In this document: positions 33,858 to 41,635 of the stretch, piece by piece
How positions within the stretch are numbered: the first letter of the stretch is position 1
How the letters are laid out: each line of letters starts with the position of its first letter
NCBI GenBank assembly: GCA_964607375.1
Contig: CAZSJY010000010.1
Span: forward strand, 1-41,635
DNA: 41,635 bases
Source of the DNA: JACNLC01 sp964607375
GTDB taxonomy: Bacteria; Fidelibacterota; Marinisomatia; SCGC-AAA003-L08; JACNLC01
Direction: 5' to 3'
Program-made: the position numbers and the translations under genes
Notes under the pieces: generated by a model
The model's database searches: none
Seen by the model: only the letters and a program-made list of their open reading frames with translations
Told to the model about the DNA's origin: nothing

Positions 33858-36800
33858 ATGTATATTTCGAAATTACATTTACAAGGATTTAAATCTTTTT
33901 TAAACAAAACCGACCTCAATTTCGGTGATGGAATTACTGCAGTTGTAGGTCCGAATGGTTGTGGAAAAACCAATATTGTTGATGCAATACGATGGATTTT
34001 GGGTGAGCAAAAAACAACTGTTCTTCGTTCAACTAAAATGGAAGATGTTATTTTTAACGGCACCAAAAACAGAAAACCAATCAGTTTTTGCGAGGCAACT
34101 TTAACAATTCATAATGACAAAGAAAGACTTCCAGTTGAGTATACAGATGTAGAGATTACTAGAAGATTATATCGAAGTGGAGAAAGCGAATATCTAATAA
34201 ATAAAGTTCCATGCAGACTCAAAGATATCACCGAGTTATTTGTGGATACCGGGATGGGAGCTGATGCTTATTCCGTGATTGAGCTTAAAATGATTGAAAC
34301 GATTTTGTCTCATAATCCTTCAGAACGACGAAGATTGTTCGAGGAAGCAGCTGGAATCAATAAATACAAACATCAACGACAATCTACTTTCCGCAAGTTG
34401 GAATCCACAAAAAAAGATTTACATCGAGTTGAAGATATTATTTCTGAGGTGGAAACATCAGTTTACAATTTGCGACTACAACTTAAACGATTTGAAAGAT
34501 ACAAAAAACTTACCGAAAAAGTGAAATCTTCTAGTGTTCTTTTGGCTCAAGTTGATTTACAGATTCTTGAAGAAAAACTAACTCCATTAAAAGAACATTT
34601 ATCCGAAGGGAAAAGTCAACAAACTGCGATTGAGGGGCAAGTGAGTTTGGATGAATCTCTAATCGAACAAGTTGGGGATAAATACAATCAACTCAAAACT
34701 GAATTGCAGAATTGCCACAGTTCTTTAACGGCAGTAGAAAATCAGCTTAATGAAGCTAATAGGAGCATTTTGGTCTGGACAGAGCAGAAGAAAAACAGCG
34801 AGAGTCGAATCCAGCAAAATACTGATGAAGCGAAACAAACAAATGCAAGAATTGAAACACTGAAGACACAAATTAACGAATTGGAAAAACTAACGCTGGA
34901 TATTCAACCAGCTATTCAGCAAAGAAAAGATTTGTTTAACGATAAAGTATCGAAATTTGATTTGGTTAATCAGGAGTTTGAAAGTCATTTAGAAAAGCAT
35001 AATGCTCGGCGGAAACGCTATGAGGAACATCTTAGTTTAATCCACGAACACGAATCGGGATTTATGCGTGATAAAGCAACAATTTCAGAAAAAGAAAACC
35101 ATATTAACCGATTATCTAAAAGAAAAGATGAGCTAATTAATAAACAGAAAACTTTTTCTAAAGAGATTAATGACCTAAAAACTGATGTTCAAAGTGCAGA
35201 AAAGAGGAATGCAGAACAGTCAATTCTTTTGGAGAAATTCCAAAAAGACCACGCAGAATTAGAAGAATCCATTATTGATAACAACGCACAATTGTATCGT
35301 TTGCAATCTGATAAAGACAGTTGTGAGTCTAAACTCAATTTCTATAGGGAAATTCTACAAAACCACGAGGGGAAATCCTCTGGTGCGAAATATGTATTGT
35401 CGAATCCCGAACAGTTTAAAGGTGTATTGGGTGTTGTCTCTGATAATCTTGAAGTGGATGACAAATATCGTTTAGCGATTGAAACTGGATTGGGTGAATC
35501 AGCAAATTATCTTATAGTTGACACACGAAAAAACGCACTTGAAATTATTCGCAAACTCCGAAATGAAACTAAAACTCGCGTTAGCATTATTCCATTGGAT
35601 GTTTTGCCAAAATCTGTATCCGACAATAAACAGAAAGAGAAATATCCATCAGTGTTGTCATTTGCTAAATTTGATAAAAAACTTCGTCCTTTGTTTGAGT
35701 TTCTTTTAAAAGATGTATTGGTTATTGATTCTCTTAAAGAATTAGAAAAGCTGGACAAATCAGAAAGAGTTGGGAAAAACTGGGTTACTCCAATAGGAGA
35801 GTTATATAGTTTTAATCACATTATCAAATCGGGAAGGAAAGGTAATAAAGACTCATTTATTGGAAGACAAAAGCAAATCGAGAAACTTGAATCTCATCTA
35901 GAGAGTTTGCGGTTGGAATACGATACTCTGCAAAGGAAATTGGAATCTCTAAAAAATAGTGCAAATGACAGCCATCAAAAAGTACAATTGGAATCTGATA
36001 AACTAGAAGTTGGAATCCAAAAATTACATCGTTTAGAGAAAGAGTATTCTCAAAAAGATTTCATTATTACTCAGAGTAAAGAGACACTAAAAGATATAGA
36101 AATTCAAATTTCTGATACCAATGCTGCAGCTTCGAGTTTAAGGAAAAATCAAACTGCTCAGCAATCTGCTTTGGAAGAGCTTAAAACTCAAAGCAAAACT
36201 ATACAGAAATCCATCGATGACGACAATAAATCTCTTGATGAACTCAGGTTGAAACGGAATGAATTTCAGCAAGCAGTTCAGGATGCACGAGTGTCTTTGG
36301 TTGAGATTGAAAAAGAGTTTGAGGGTTATAAATTTCGTAAACAAAGTGCATCAGAGCAGTTAAATGAAATGCTAGAAAGATTGGGTCGTTTTGAGACTGA
36401 AAACAACGAGTTATCACATAAGGTTTCTGATTTGCAAACTTCACTGAATTCTGGTGAGCAAAATAAATTAGAGTTTCTTCAAAGTCAATCGGTTCTTGAG
36501 GAGAAAAAAAGAGGAGTTGAAGAATCATATAATAAATCCTATGAGGAATTACAGAATTTACAACGAGGGGTAAGAGACCGCCAAAAAGCTAAAGAAGAAA
36601 GTATATTAAAACTAAAAGAAGTTGAATTGCAGATTTCTGAATTGGAAAGTGAAAAAGAGCATATTCGCTCTCGTATTTTTGAATTATTTCAGATAGAAGT
36701 CCCGACTGAAGTATTGAATTTGGGTGAAATCAACAGAGATGAATTGCAATCTTCTATAGATGCAATTGACCGTTCAATCGAGCGAATTGGTCCAATCAAT

Positions 36801-37397
36801 ATGGCTGTTTCAGATGAATATGAAAAGGAATCACAACGATTTGATTTTCTAAAAGAACAACACAACGATTTGATAGAATCTGAAAGGACTTTGCGTGAAA
36901 CAATCAAGAAAATTGATGCAGAAGCTCGTGTAAAATTCAATAAGACTTTTGAAGAAATTGCTCAGAATTTTAAGAAGACTTATACAATGTTCTTTGATGG
37001 TGGAGAGGCATATATCAGAATGGTTGGCGATAGCGACCCATTAGATGCTGATATTGAGATTATCGCTCGACCTCCCGGAAAAAGAACTCAAACTCTGCGT
37101 ATGCTTTCTGCTGGTGAGAAGGCACTCACATCTATAGCATTGTTGTTCGCAATTTATTTAGTAAAACCGAGTCCGTTTTGCATTTTAGATGAAGTTGATG
37201 CACCATTGGATGATACCAATATAAGAAAGTTTACTAATGTTCTGAAAGAATTCGCAAAGAATACTCAGTTTATCATTGTAACTCATAATAAACTGACTAT
37301 GGAAGTTTCAGATTTTCTTTATGGTGTGACTCAAGAGGAAGAAGGTGTTTCCAAAATTGTATCTGTTAAGTTTAAGGCAGAAGCGGTGAAAGGGTGA
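33858..37397 (+). CDS. smc: chromosome segregation protein SMC
   Basis: This 1179-residue ATPase forms the condensin ring that compacts and separates chromosomes, normally with ScpA and ScpB. The N-terminal head has MYISKLHLQGFKSF and Walker A GPNGCGKT (31-38). Long coiled coils (about 165-500 and 670-1000) flank a hinge near 510-650 (GVLGVVSDNLEVDD, ETGLGESANYLIV). The C-terminal head has the signature LSAGEKALTSIALLFAIY and Walker B FCILDEVDAPLDD. Length and layout are standard. No scpA or scpB is next to it. The start fits because MYISKLHLQGFKSF is the conserved beginning. Confidence 0.95.
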   Translation: MYISKLHLQGFKSFLNKTDLNFGDGITAVVGPNGCGKTNIVDAIRWILGEQKTTVLRSTKMEDVIFNGTKNRKPISFCEATLTIHNDKERLPVEYTDVEITRRLYRSGESEYLINKVPCRLKDITELFVDTGMGADAYSVIELKMIETILSHNPSERRRLFEEAAGINKYKHQRQSTFRKLESTKKDLHRVEDIISEVETSVYNLRLQLKRFERYKKLTEKVKSSSVLLAQVDLQILEEKLTPLKEHLSEGKSQQTAIEGQVSLDESLIEQVGDKYNQLKTELQNCHSSLTAVENQLNEANRSILVWTEQKKNSESRIQQNTDEAKQTNARIETLKTQINELEKLTLDIQPAIQQRKDLFNDKVSKFDLVNQEFESHLEKHNARRKRYEEHLSLIHEHESGFMRDKATISEKENHINRLSKRKDELINKQKTFSKEINDLKTDVQSAEKRNAEQSILLEKFQKDHAELEESIIDNNAQLYRLQSDKDSCESKLNFYREILQNHEGKSSGAKYVLSNPEQFKGVLGVVSDNLEVDDKYRLAIETGLGESANYLIVDTRKNALEIIRKLRNETKTRVSIIPLDVLPKSVSDNKQKEKYPSVLSFAKFDKKLRPLFEFLLKDVLVIDSLKELEKLDKSERVGKNWVTPIGELYSFNHIIKSGRKGNKDSFIGRQKQIEKLESHLESLRLEYDTLQRKLESLKNSANDSHQKVQLESDKLEVGIQKLHRLEKEYSQKDFIITQSKETLKDIEIQISDTNAAASSLRKNQTAQQSALEELKTQSKTIQKSIDDDNKSLDELRLKRNEFQQAVQDARVSLVEIEKEFEGYKFRKQSASEQLNEMLERLGRFETENNELSHKVSDLQTSLNSGEQNKLEFLQSQSVLEEKKRGVEESYNKSYEELQNLQRGVRDRQKAKEESILKLKEVELQISELESEKEHIRSRIFELFQIEVPTEVLNLGEINRDELQSSIDAIDRSIERIGPINMAVSDEYEKESQRFDFLKEQHNDLIESERTLRETIKKIDAEARVKFNKTFEEIAQNFKKTYTMFFDGGEAYIRMVGDSDPLDADIEIIARPPGKRTQTLRMLSAGEKALTSIALLFAIYLVKPSPFCILDEVDAPLDDTNIRKFTNVLKEFAKNTQFIIVTHNKLTMEVSDFLYGVTQEEEGVSKIVSVKFKAEAVKG

Positions 37398-37472
37398 ATG
37401 AGTGAAATGGAGATTCTATTAATGGAATATTGGAGTAATGGGGTAAGGAAAATCATCAATTGAAAGTCGTCT

Positions 37473-38153
37473 ATGCTTCCCAAAATAATCAAAAAATTAA
37501 CTCATGATATCGAAAACACTATTTACCCTCAATTTTGCATCAATTGTGAATCTGAACTAAACTCAAAAGAAGTCATCGTTTGTGATAATTGTCTAAACGG
37601 ATTAACTCCAACTCAACTCGGTAATTGGAAAAATCAACTGACAACGGGAAACTACTTGGATTGCGCATTCTCAGCGTTTTGGTTTGATGAACTATTACAA
37701 AATCTTGTTCATAAAATCAAATATGATAATTTTCGTAAAATTACAAAATCTCTTGTTAAGATGATGGTTGATGCTCTACAACCTGAGCTTAATGAATTAG
37801 ATATCGATTGTTTAACTCCAGTACCATTACATAAGGTAAAATACCGAGAGAGAGGATTTAATCAAGCAGAATGTATAGCAGATGAATTATCAAAATTGCT
37901 AAAAATCCCAGTTAGTAGTAATATTATAAAGAGGTATCGATGGACGGTATCACAAACTTCACTTGATATTGAAACTCGGCGGAATAATATGGATGATGCT
38001 TTTGTGATTAACAAGAAATTAGAATACTCAAGAATTTTATTGGTTGATGATGTGCTTACAACTGGTGCAACTTCTAATTCTTGTGCTAATATACTTAAAG
38101 AAAATGATGTAAAATGGGTAGGAATAATAACAATTGGAACGCCTTTGGAGTGA
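37473..38153 (+). CDS. comF: ComF family phosphoribosyltransferase-like protein
   Basis: The 226-residue protein has an N-terminal zinc-finger-like pair CINCE and VCDNC (about 18-40) and a C-terminal PRTase domain with the nucleotide-binding loop ILLVDDVLTTGATSNS. PVPLHKVKYRERGFNQAE and TSLDIETRRNNMDDAF are highly typical of ComF. Homologues take part in DNA uptake and transformation, though many bacteria carry comF without known competence. It lies between smc (75 bp) and pgk (87 bp) on the same strand. No other competence gene is in the window. Confidence 0.9.
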   Translation: MLPKIIKKLTHDIENTIYPQFCINCESELNSKEVIVCDNCLNGLTPTQLGNWKNQLTTGNYLDCAFSAFWFDELLQNLVHKIKYDNFRKITKSLVKMMVDALQPELNELDIDCLTPVPLHKVKYRERGFNQAECIADELSKLLKIPVSSNIIKRYRWTVSQTSLDIETRRNNMDDAFVINKKLEYSRILLVDDVLTTGATSNSCANILKENDVKWVGIITIGTPLE

Positions 38154-38240
38154 TCAATTCAAAAAAACGCTACCTACTAAAACTCTTGTTTGATGTCTGC
38201 ATTTGTTTCCAAATTATCTGACTAAATTGAACACAGATTT

Positions 38241-39422
38241 ATGAAAAAGATAACTGATTTAGATATTGCAAGCAAAAGAGTTTTGATTCGTGTGGATTAC
38301 AATGTACCTATTCAAGGTGGCGAGGTAACCAATGATTTTAGAATTCGTGCATCATTACCAACTATTAAGCACTGTTTAACTATGGGAGCATCGATTGTGT
38401 TGATGTCACATTTAGGACGACCAAAGGGTAAGGTTATTCCAGAAATGTCACTTGAACCTGTTGCTTTTGTTTTAGAAGAAATTTTGGATAAAGATGTATT
38501 TTTCTCAAACGATTGCATATCAGAGCAAGCGATATCTTTTTCAAATGAACTAAAATCTGGTGAAATCCATTTACTTGAAAATTTAAGATTCTATACAGGT
38601 GAAACAAAAAACGATTTAGAATTTGCAAAAAAATTAGCGAACCACGCTGATTTTTACATTAACGATGCTTTTGGAACTGCACACAGAGCACACGCATCTA
38701 ATGTAGGTATTCTGCAATTCATGAAAGAGAACAGTGCAGGTTTTTTGCTTGAAAATGAACGGAATTATCTTTCTCAAGCGGTTGATTCTCCTGAACATCC
38801 TTATACAGTAGTTTTGGGTGGATCTAAAGTTTCTGGTAAAATTGAGCTTATCAAAAATCTAATAGAATCTGCTGATAAAATTCTAATAGGTGGTGCGATG
38901 GCATACACATTTCTGAAAGTTCAGGGTAAAAATGTTGGTGCATCTAAAATTGATGAAGAAAATCTTTCTGTTGCTGAAGAATTGTTAAAACTTTCCGAAA
39001 AGAAAGGTGTTCCGATTATCTTACCTACTGACACTGTGTGTGCACCGGAATTATCAGAAAATGCACATTGGCGTGTATCGGTATTAGAAGATTTAAATGA
39101 TGACGAAATGGGTTTAGATATTGGTCCTGAAACATGTGTAATATTTGAGATGGAATTGCAAGATTCTAAAACTATTTTATGGAACGGTCCCCTTGGTGTG
39201 TTTGAGATTCCTTCCTTTGCAACTGGAACTCAGTCAATAGCATCTGCAATTTCTAATTTAACTTCTGGTGGTACAACATCTATTATTGGTGGTGGAGATA
39301 CTGCTGCTGCAGTAGAAAGATGTTCGATGCAACAAGGTTTTACTCATATTTCTACTGGTGGCGGAGCATCTTTAGAATTATTAAGTGGAATTTATTTACC
39401 AGCATTTAAGGCATTGGACTAA
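38241..39422 (+). CDS. pgk: phosphoglycerate kinase
   Basis: This glycolytic enzyme transfers phosphate from 1,3-bisphosphoglycerate to ADP. The N-terminal domain has the substrate-binding RVDYNVPIQ, the SHLGRPKGK loop and LENLRFYTGE. The C-terminal domain has LGGSKVSGKIELI, LIGGAMAYTFLK, and the nucleotide loop IIGGGDTAAAVE with STGGGASLELLSG. The 393-residue length is normal. The classical MVDFNVP start reads VDYNVP here. It is followed by tpiA after one base and then secG, a frequent bacterial order. Confidence 0.96.
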   Translation: MKKITDLDIASKRVLIRVDYNVPIQGGEVTNDFRIRASLPTIKHCLTMGASIVLMSHLGRPKGKVIPEMSLEPVAFVLEEILDKDVFFSNDCISEQAISFSNELKSGEIHLLENLRFYTGETKNDLEFAKKLANHADFYINDAFGTAHRAHASNVGILQFMKENSAGFLLENERNYLSQAVDSPEHPYTVVLGGSKVSGKIELIKNLIESADKILIGGAMAYTFLKVQGKNVGASKIDEENLSVAEELLKLSEKKGVPIILPTDTVCAPELSENAHWRVSVLEDLNDDEMGLDIGPETCVIFEMELQDSKTILWNGPLGVFEIPSFATGTQSIASAISNLTSGGTTSIIGGGDTAAAVERCSMQQGFTHISTGGGASLELLSGIYLPAFKALD

Positions 39423-39423
39423 A

Positions 39424-40173
39424 ATGAACAGACAACGATATTGTATTGCCAACTGGAAAATGAATAAAACTCACAGTGAGAGTATTCAATTTGTTCAAAA
39501 CCTTAAAATAAAAGACTTGTATAATACTCAAGTTAAAATTATTTTGTGCCCCCCGTTTACGGCACTATTTTCTGTAAAAGAGGTGGTAGATAGTTCTATT
39601 GAAATTGGAGCACAAAATGTGCACAATGAAACTCACGGAGCTTTTACTGGCGAAGTTTCTGCTTCAATGCTAAAAGATTTGGGTTGTGTGTGGGTGATTT
39701 TGGGCCATTCTGAACGCAGACATGTTTTTTTGGAGGAGGATGAATTTATTCACAAAAAGCTACTGCGAGTTTTAGAGGATGGCCTTCACCCGATTTTGTG
39801 CATTGGAGAGTCTCTTGAAGAAAGAGAATCTGGGAATACAAAATCTGTATTGTTAAATCAGTTGAAATCTGCATTAAGGGATGTAAATCCATCTGATACT
39901 AAAAATCTAGTTATCGCATATGAACCGGTCTGGGCAATCGGAACTGGGAAAACAGCATCTCCTGAGGTGATTCTGGATGCACATAAAACTGTACGGAATA
40001 TTCTTAATAATTTAGGATTTAACGGACAACAAATTTCAGTATTGTATGGCGGAAGTGTAACTCCAGATAATGCCGAAGAATTAAATTCAATTGAAGGTGT
40101 TGATGGATTCCTCATAGGTGGGGCATCACTCAACATAGAAAGTTTTTATGAAATTTATAAATCATTTAGATAA
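39424..40173 (+). CDS. tpiA: triosephosphate isomerase
   Basis: This enzyme interconverts dihydroxyacetone phosphate and glyceraldehyde 3-phosphate. The catalytic residues are in NWKMN (lysine near 12), GHSERR (histidine near 97) and AYEPVWAIGTGKTA (glutamate near 167). The phosphate loop YGGSVTPDNA and DGFLIGGASL complete the site. The frame is open upstream to an ATG at 39385, inside pgk, but MNRQRYCIANWKMNKT from 39424, one base after the pgk stop, has the family's normal N-terminus and gives about 249 residues. secG follows after 11 bp. Confidence 0.95.
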   Translation: MNRQRYCIANWKMNKTHSESIQFVQNLKIKDLYNTQVKIILCPPFTALFSVKEVVDSSIEIGAQNVHNETHGAFTGEVSASMLKDLGCVWVILGHSERRHVFLEEDEFIHKKLLRVLEDGLHPILCIGESLEERESGNTKSVLLNQLKSALRDVNPSDTKNLVIAYEPVWAIGTGKTASPEVILDAHKTVRNILNNLGFNGQQISVLYGGSVTPDNAEELNSIEGVDGFLIGGASLNIESFYEIYKSFR

Positions 40174-40184
40174 AGGAAAATAAA

Positions 40185-40532
40185 ATGTTATACGGAATAC
40201 TTGTTTTTATTTTTACAGTTGTTGCATTAATGTTGGTTGGAATTATTCTAATGCAATCAAGCAAAACAGGTGGTATGGGTTCTGCAATGGGTGGAACAGC
40301 CATAAACGCCGCTTTCGGTGGACAAGGTGCTGATAAACTTTTACTAAAAGTAACCGGAACTTTAGCTATATTGTTTGTTGGTTTAGCTCTACTCATCAAT
40401 TTTATTGGTGTACCTGGAACAGAAGTTCAATCTAATGAGAGTATTATTAGCCAAAAAGCTCAAAATGAAACTCTAGATATTGAAGCTCCTGTGGATTTAG
40501 CTCCAGCAGAAGAAACCTCAGAAACCGAATAG
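40185..40532 (+). CDS. secG: protein translocase subunit SecG
   Basis: SecG is the small helper subunit of the SecYEG protein-export channel in the inner membrane. The 115-residue protein has two helices (about 3-23 and 56-76) joined by the cytoplasmic loop with MQSSKTGGMGSAMGG, the typical QxSKxGGL/M...F-GGQGAD pattern. A long acidic tail (ESIISQKAQNETLDI, then PVDLAPAEET) follows. AAAGGAAAATAAA precedes the ATG. It ends the pgk-tpiA-secG cluster and lies 9 bp before a tRNA gene, another very common arrangement. Confidence 0.94.
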   Translation: MLYGILVFIFTVVALMLVGIILMQSSKTGGMGSAMGGTAINAAFGGQGADKLLLKVTGTLAILFVGLALLINFIGVPGTEVQSNESIISQKAQNETLDIEAPVDLAPAEETSETE

Positions 40533-40541
40533 TAGTTTATA

Positions 40542-40625
40542 GCTGAAGTGGTGGAACTGGTAGACACGCTGTCTTGAGGGGGCAGTGGGAGACCTCCTGT
40601 GCGGGTTCGAGTCCCGCCTTCAGCA
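40542..40625 (+). tRNA. tRNA-Leu (anticodon GAG)
   Basis: The cloverleaf is complete: acceptor GCTGAAG with CTTCAGC plus discriminator A, and an anticodon stem CTGTC/GGCAG (40569-40573 and 40581-40585). The loop TTGAGGG holds anticodon GAG at 40576-40578, reading CUC and CUU. The T arm is GCGGG-TTCGAGT-CCCGC. A long variable arm (GGAG/CTCC) marks class II leucine. The CCA end is not encoded (CTA follows), so it must be added after transcription. A terminator follows at 40647. Confidence 0.95.
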
Positions 40626-40646
40626 CTATTCCTTGTAGCGTCTATC

Positions 40647-40673
40647 CTCGATAATTTTTATCGGGTTTTTTTT
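40647..40673 (+). terminator. rho-independent terminator after tRNA-Leu
   Basis: CTCGATAA (40647-40654) pairs with TTATCGGG (40658-40665, one G-U pair) around a 3-nt loop, and eight T residues follow (40666-40673). It ends the secG/tRNA transcription unit. Confidence 0.85.
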
Positions 40674-40704
40674 GCATTTTCTGAATTTTATAAAGTAGTT
40701 TGCA

Positions 40705-40760
40705 AACAGCACGCTTTAGCGTGGTTTATTTGATTTAGCATTGGGATTTATTCCGATGCA
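40705..40760. repeat. 56-bp direct repeat, copy 1, with two internal hairpins
   Basis: This copy is identical to 41150-41205. It contains hairpin CACGCT/AGCGTG (40710-40723) and a second one, GCATTGGGA (40738-40746) with TTCCGATGC (40751-40759), which has two G-U pairs. The two-hairpin layout resembles the pair at 30132-30190, although the sequences differ, and fits a REP/BIME-like element. Confidence 0.8.
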
Positions 40761-40861
40761 CAAAGAAACTCCTCCGCAAAATGCGAGGGGATAGGAAAAT
40801 GTTAGAATCACAGATGAAACAGATTACACTGAAGACATCCCGAAACGGTCATTCTTCCCTA

Positions 40862-40894
40862 CCTGCCCGAAAGATGTCAGGCGGGCGGGGCAGG
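40862..40894. repeat. GC-rich inverted repeat
   Basis: CCTGCCC (40862-40868) pairs with GGGCAGG (40888-40894), and an alternative pairing GCCCG/CGGGC uses bases inside it. The stretch is far richer in GC than the surrounding DNA, which suggests an inserted palindromic element. It lies between the two 56-bp repeats. There is no T-tract. Confidence 0.6.
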
Positions 40895-41097
40895 CAGATT
40901 AAAACATCTGCGGAATTAGTGTAATCTTAGTAAATCAGCGATTCAGACAAAAGGATAGAAATAACAATGTCAGAATTTGGACCCTCAAACGCAAGCGTTT
41001 TATGGGCAGGTTAATTGGATTTAGGGATAATAGGATTGATGGGGAAATCCAATCATCCAGTAATCTGGTAAATCCAAATTCAGACAAAAGAGAATAA

Positions 41098-41154
41098 AAA
41101 CCGTTTTAACGGTTTATTAAAATTGTGGGAACCGCCCTGTTGGTTTTTCAACAG
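41098..41154. repeat. two adjacent hairpins preceding repeat copy 2
   Basis: AAACCGTT (41098-41105) and AACGGTTT (41108-41115) form one 8-bp hairpin. CTGTTG (41137-41142) and CAACAG (41149-41154) form a second, with a GTTTTT loop. Their spacing of about 21 bp is close to that of the palindrome pair at 30132-30190, and the second runs directly into the 56-bp repeat. Confidence 0.6.
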
Positions 41155-41205
41155 CACGCTTTAGCGTGGTTTATTTGATTTAGCATTGGGATTTATTCCG
41201 ATGCA
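41150..41205. repeat. 56-bp direct repeat, copy 2, with two internal hairpins
   Basis: This copy is base-for-base identical to 40705-40760. The hairpins are at 41155-41168 and 41183-41204. The two copies lie 445 bp apart in the same orientation, with different flanks, so they could be separate insertions or a product of local duplication. Confidence 0.8.
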
Positions 41206-41466
41206 GAGGTATAACAGATTACACAGAAAAACTCAGATTAAATAATAAAATACTTTTAAATTGCACATCTGTAAACAAGGTCTATCCAAGTGTCATTGAA
41301 ATTGTATTTTTGTTTTGGAGAAAAATTGATTTATGTATTAAATTCATCAGATTATTGAAATACTTTTTCTCATAACTGCCTGTGATTTTACGACCCATTC
41401 CGAGAAAAATAATAAGACTCATTTTATAATTTAAAATAAATTTATTACTTTACAAAAGGACTAACT

Positions 41467-41635
41467 ATGATGCAAAAACTAACCATAACCTTAATCTTAA
41501 CATCAATTCTACTATCTGCCCCTCCTATAGTTGAAAATGTAACTGCAAACCAACGCACTGATGGCAGTAAAATAGTGGATATTTACTATGATGTAAGCGA
41601 TGCAGATGGTGATTTAGTGACCATTACATTACAAC
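41467..41635 (+). CDS. secreted protein, N-terminal part (possible SUMF1/formylglycine-generating-enzyme-like)
   Basis: The frame is open to the right edge, giving 56 residues. AAAGGA (41455-41460) precedes ATGATG, so either ATG could start. A signal peptide (about 1-18, TITLILTSILLSA) leads to VENVTANQRTDGSKIVDIYY followed by DVSDADGDLVTITL, a strand-rich module. This opening is one I associate with secreted FCB-group proteins that go on to a sulfatase-modifying-factor (SUMF1) domain. The SUMF1 part would lie outside the window, so the assignment is tentative. Confidence 0.6.
   Translation, partial: MMQKLTITLILTSILLSAPPIVENVTANQRTDGSKIVDIYYDVSDADGDLVTITLQ

Larger units (their letters stand above)
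40674..41466. other. hairpin- and repeat-rich non-coding island
   Basis: No coding frame is supported over about 790 bp. The stretch carries at least eight small hairpins, a 56-bp identical direct repeat (40705-40760 and 41150-41205), a GC-rich patch at 40862-40897 and a 13-bp direct repeat ATTCAGACAAAAG (40941-40953, 41078-41090). ACAGATTACAC, followed by a base and GA, occurs twice as well. Only the last 60 bases before 41467 look like an ordinary AT-rich promoter region. Confidence 0.7.

Noticed and set aside
35507..36940. Antisense frames within smc
   Set aside because: Frames opposite a well-conserved coiled-coil gene; they show no domain and are composition artefacts.
39385..39423. Upstream ATG start for triosephosphate isomerase inside pgk
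   Set aside because: The added 13 residues come from the pgk coding end in another frame; the family N-terminus begins at 39424.
40674..41466. CRISPR array or phage attachment site
   Set aside because: Only two 56-bp copies 445 bp apart, no regular spacers and no cas genes; no second copy of the tRNA 3' end was seen that would mark an att site.

Overview
The window is about one-third GC, densely coded, and looks like the chromosome of a member of the Fibrobacteres-Chlorobi-Bacteroidetes (FCB) superphylum. The pointers are a TonB-dependent receptor with an N-terminal carboxypeptidase-regulatory-like domain, a secreted beta-propeller protein ending in a type IX secretion-like sorting tail, the folB-folK-deoxynucleoside kinase order, and a final secreted protein that opens like FCB sulfatase-modifying-factor proteins. 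A relative of Marinimicrobia, Ignavibacteria or Kapabacteria fits. No rRNA is present, so the phylum is an inference. No phage, plasmid, intact insertion sequence or CRISPR array was seen.

Layout. 1-115: tail of a membrane protein. 378-2327: acetoacetyl-CoA synthetase. 2357-7329 (minus): a signalling and envelope block of a PDZ/outer-membrane-like protein, a DUF4390-like protein, an NtrY-type kinase and an NtrX-type sigma-54 activator, interrupted by the remnant of a REP-associated transposase (RAYT) next to a perfect palindrome. 7676-11124: riboflavin operon ribD-ribE-ribBA-ribH, followed by a secreted propeller protein whose signal peptide lies upstream of its first ATG. 13542-20296 (minus): adenosine deaminase, an OPT transporter, a sodium/solute symporter and a TonB-dependent receptor. 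The receptor and symporter sit behind a clear TPP riboswitch, which marks them as a probable thiamin uptake route.

20611-23980: RNase HII fused to a YraN-type nuclease domain, signal peptidase I, and three small membrane or coiled-coil proteins, closed by a terminator. 24070-27284: an M16 lipoprotein peptidase, an unknown 117-residue protein and a divergent cold-shock protein, followed by a possible structured RNA. 27592-29982: an ECF sigma factor operon with a small membrane protein (putative anti-sigma), a Spy/CpxP-like periplasmic protein and an acidic lipoprotein, closed by a strong terminator. 30465-33638: folB, folK, deoxynucleoside kinase, a small membrane protein, a zinc-type oxidoreductase and a HIT protein. 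33858-40625: smc, comF, pgk-tpiA-secG and tRNA-Leu(GAG). 40674-41466 is a non-coding island dense in hairpins and direct repeats, and 41467 to the end is the start of another secreted protein.

Most genes are housekeeping. The most informative signals are the TPP riboswitch whose closing helix appears to include the start codon of the receptor gene, the RAYT remnant with its palindrome, the hairpin-rich repeat island, the candidate structured RNA at 27371-27531, the RNase HII-YraN fusion, and the DUF4390-NtrY-NtrX gene order. I did not find a convincing wholly new defence or biosynthetic system.
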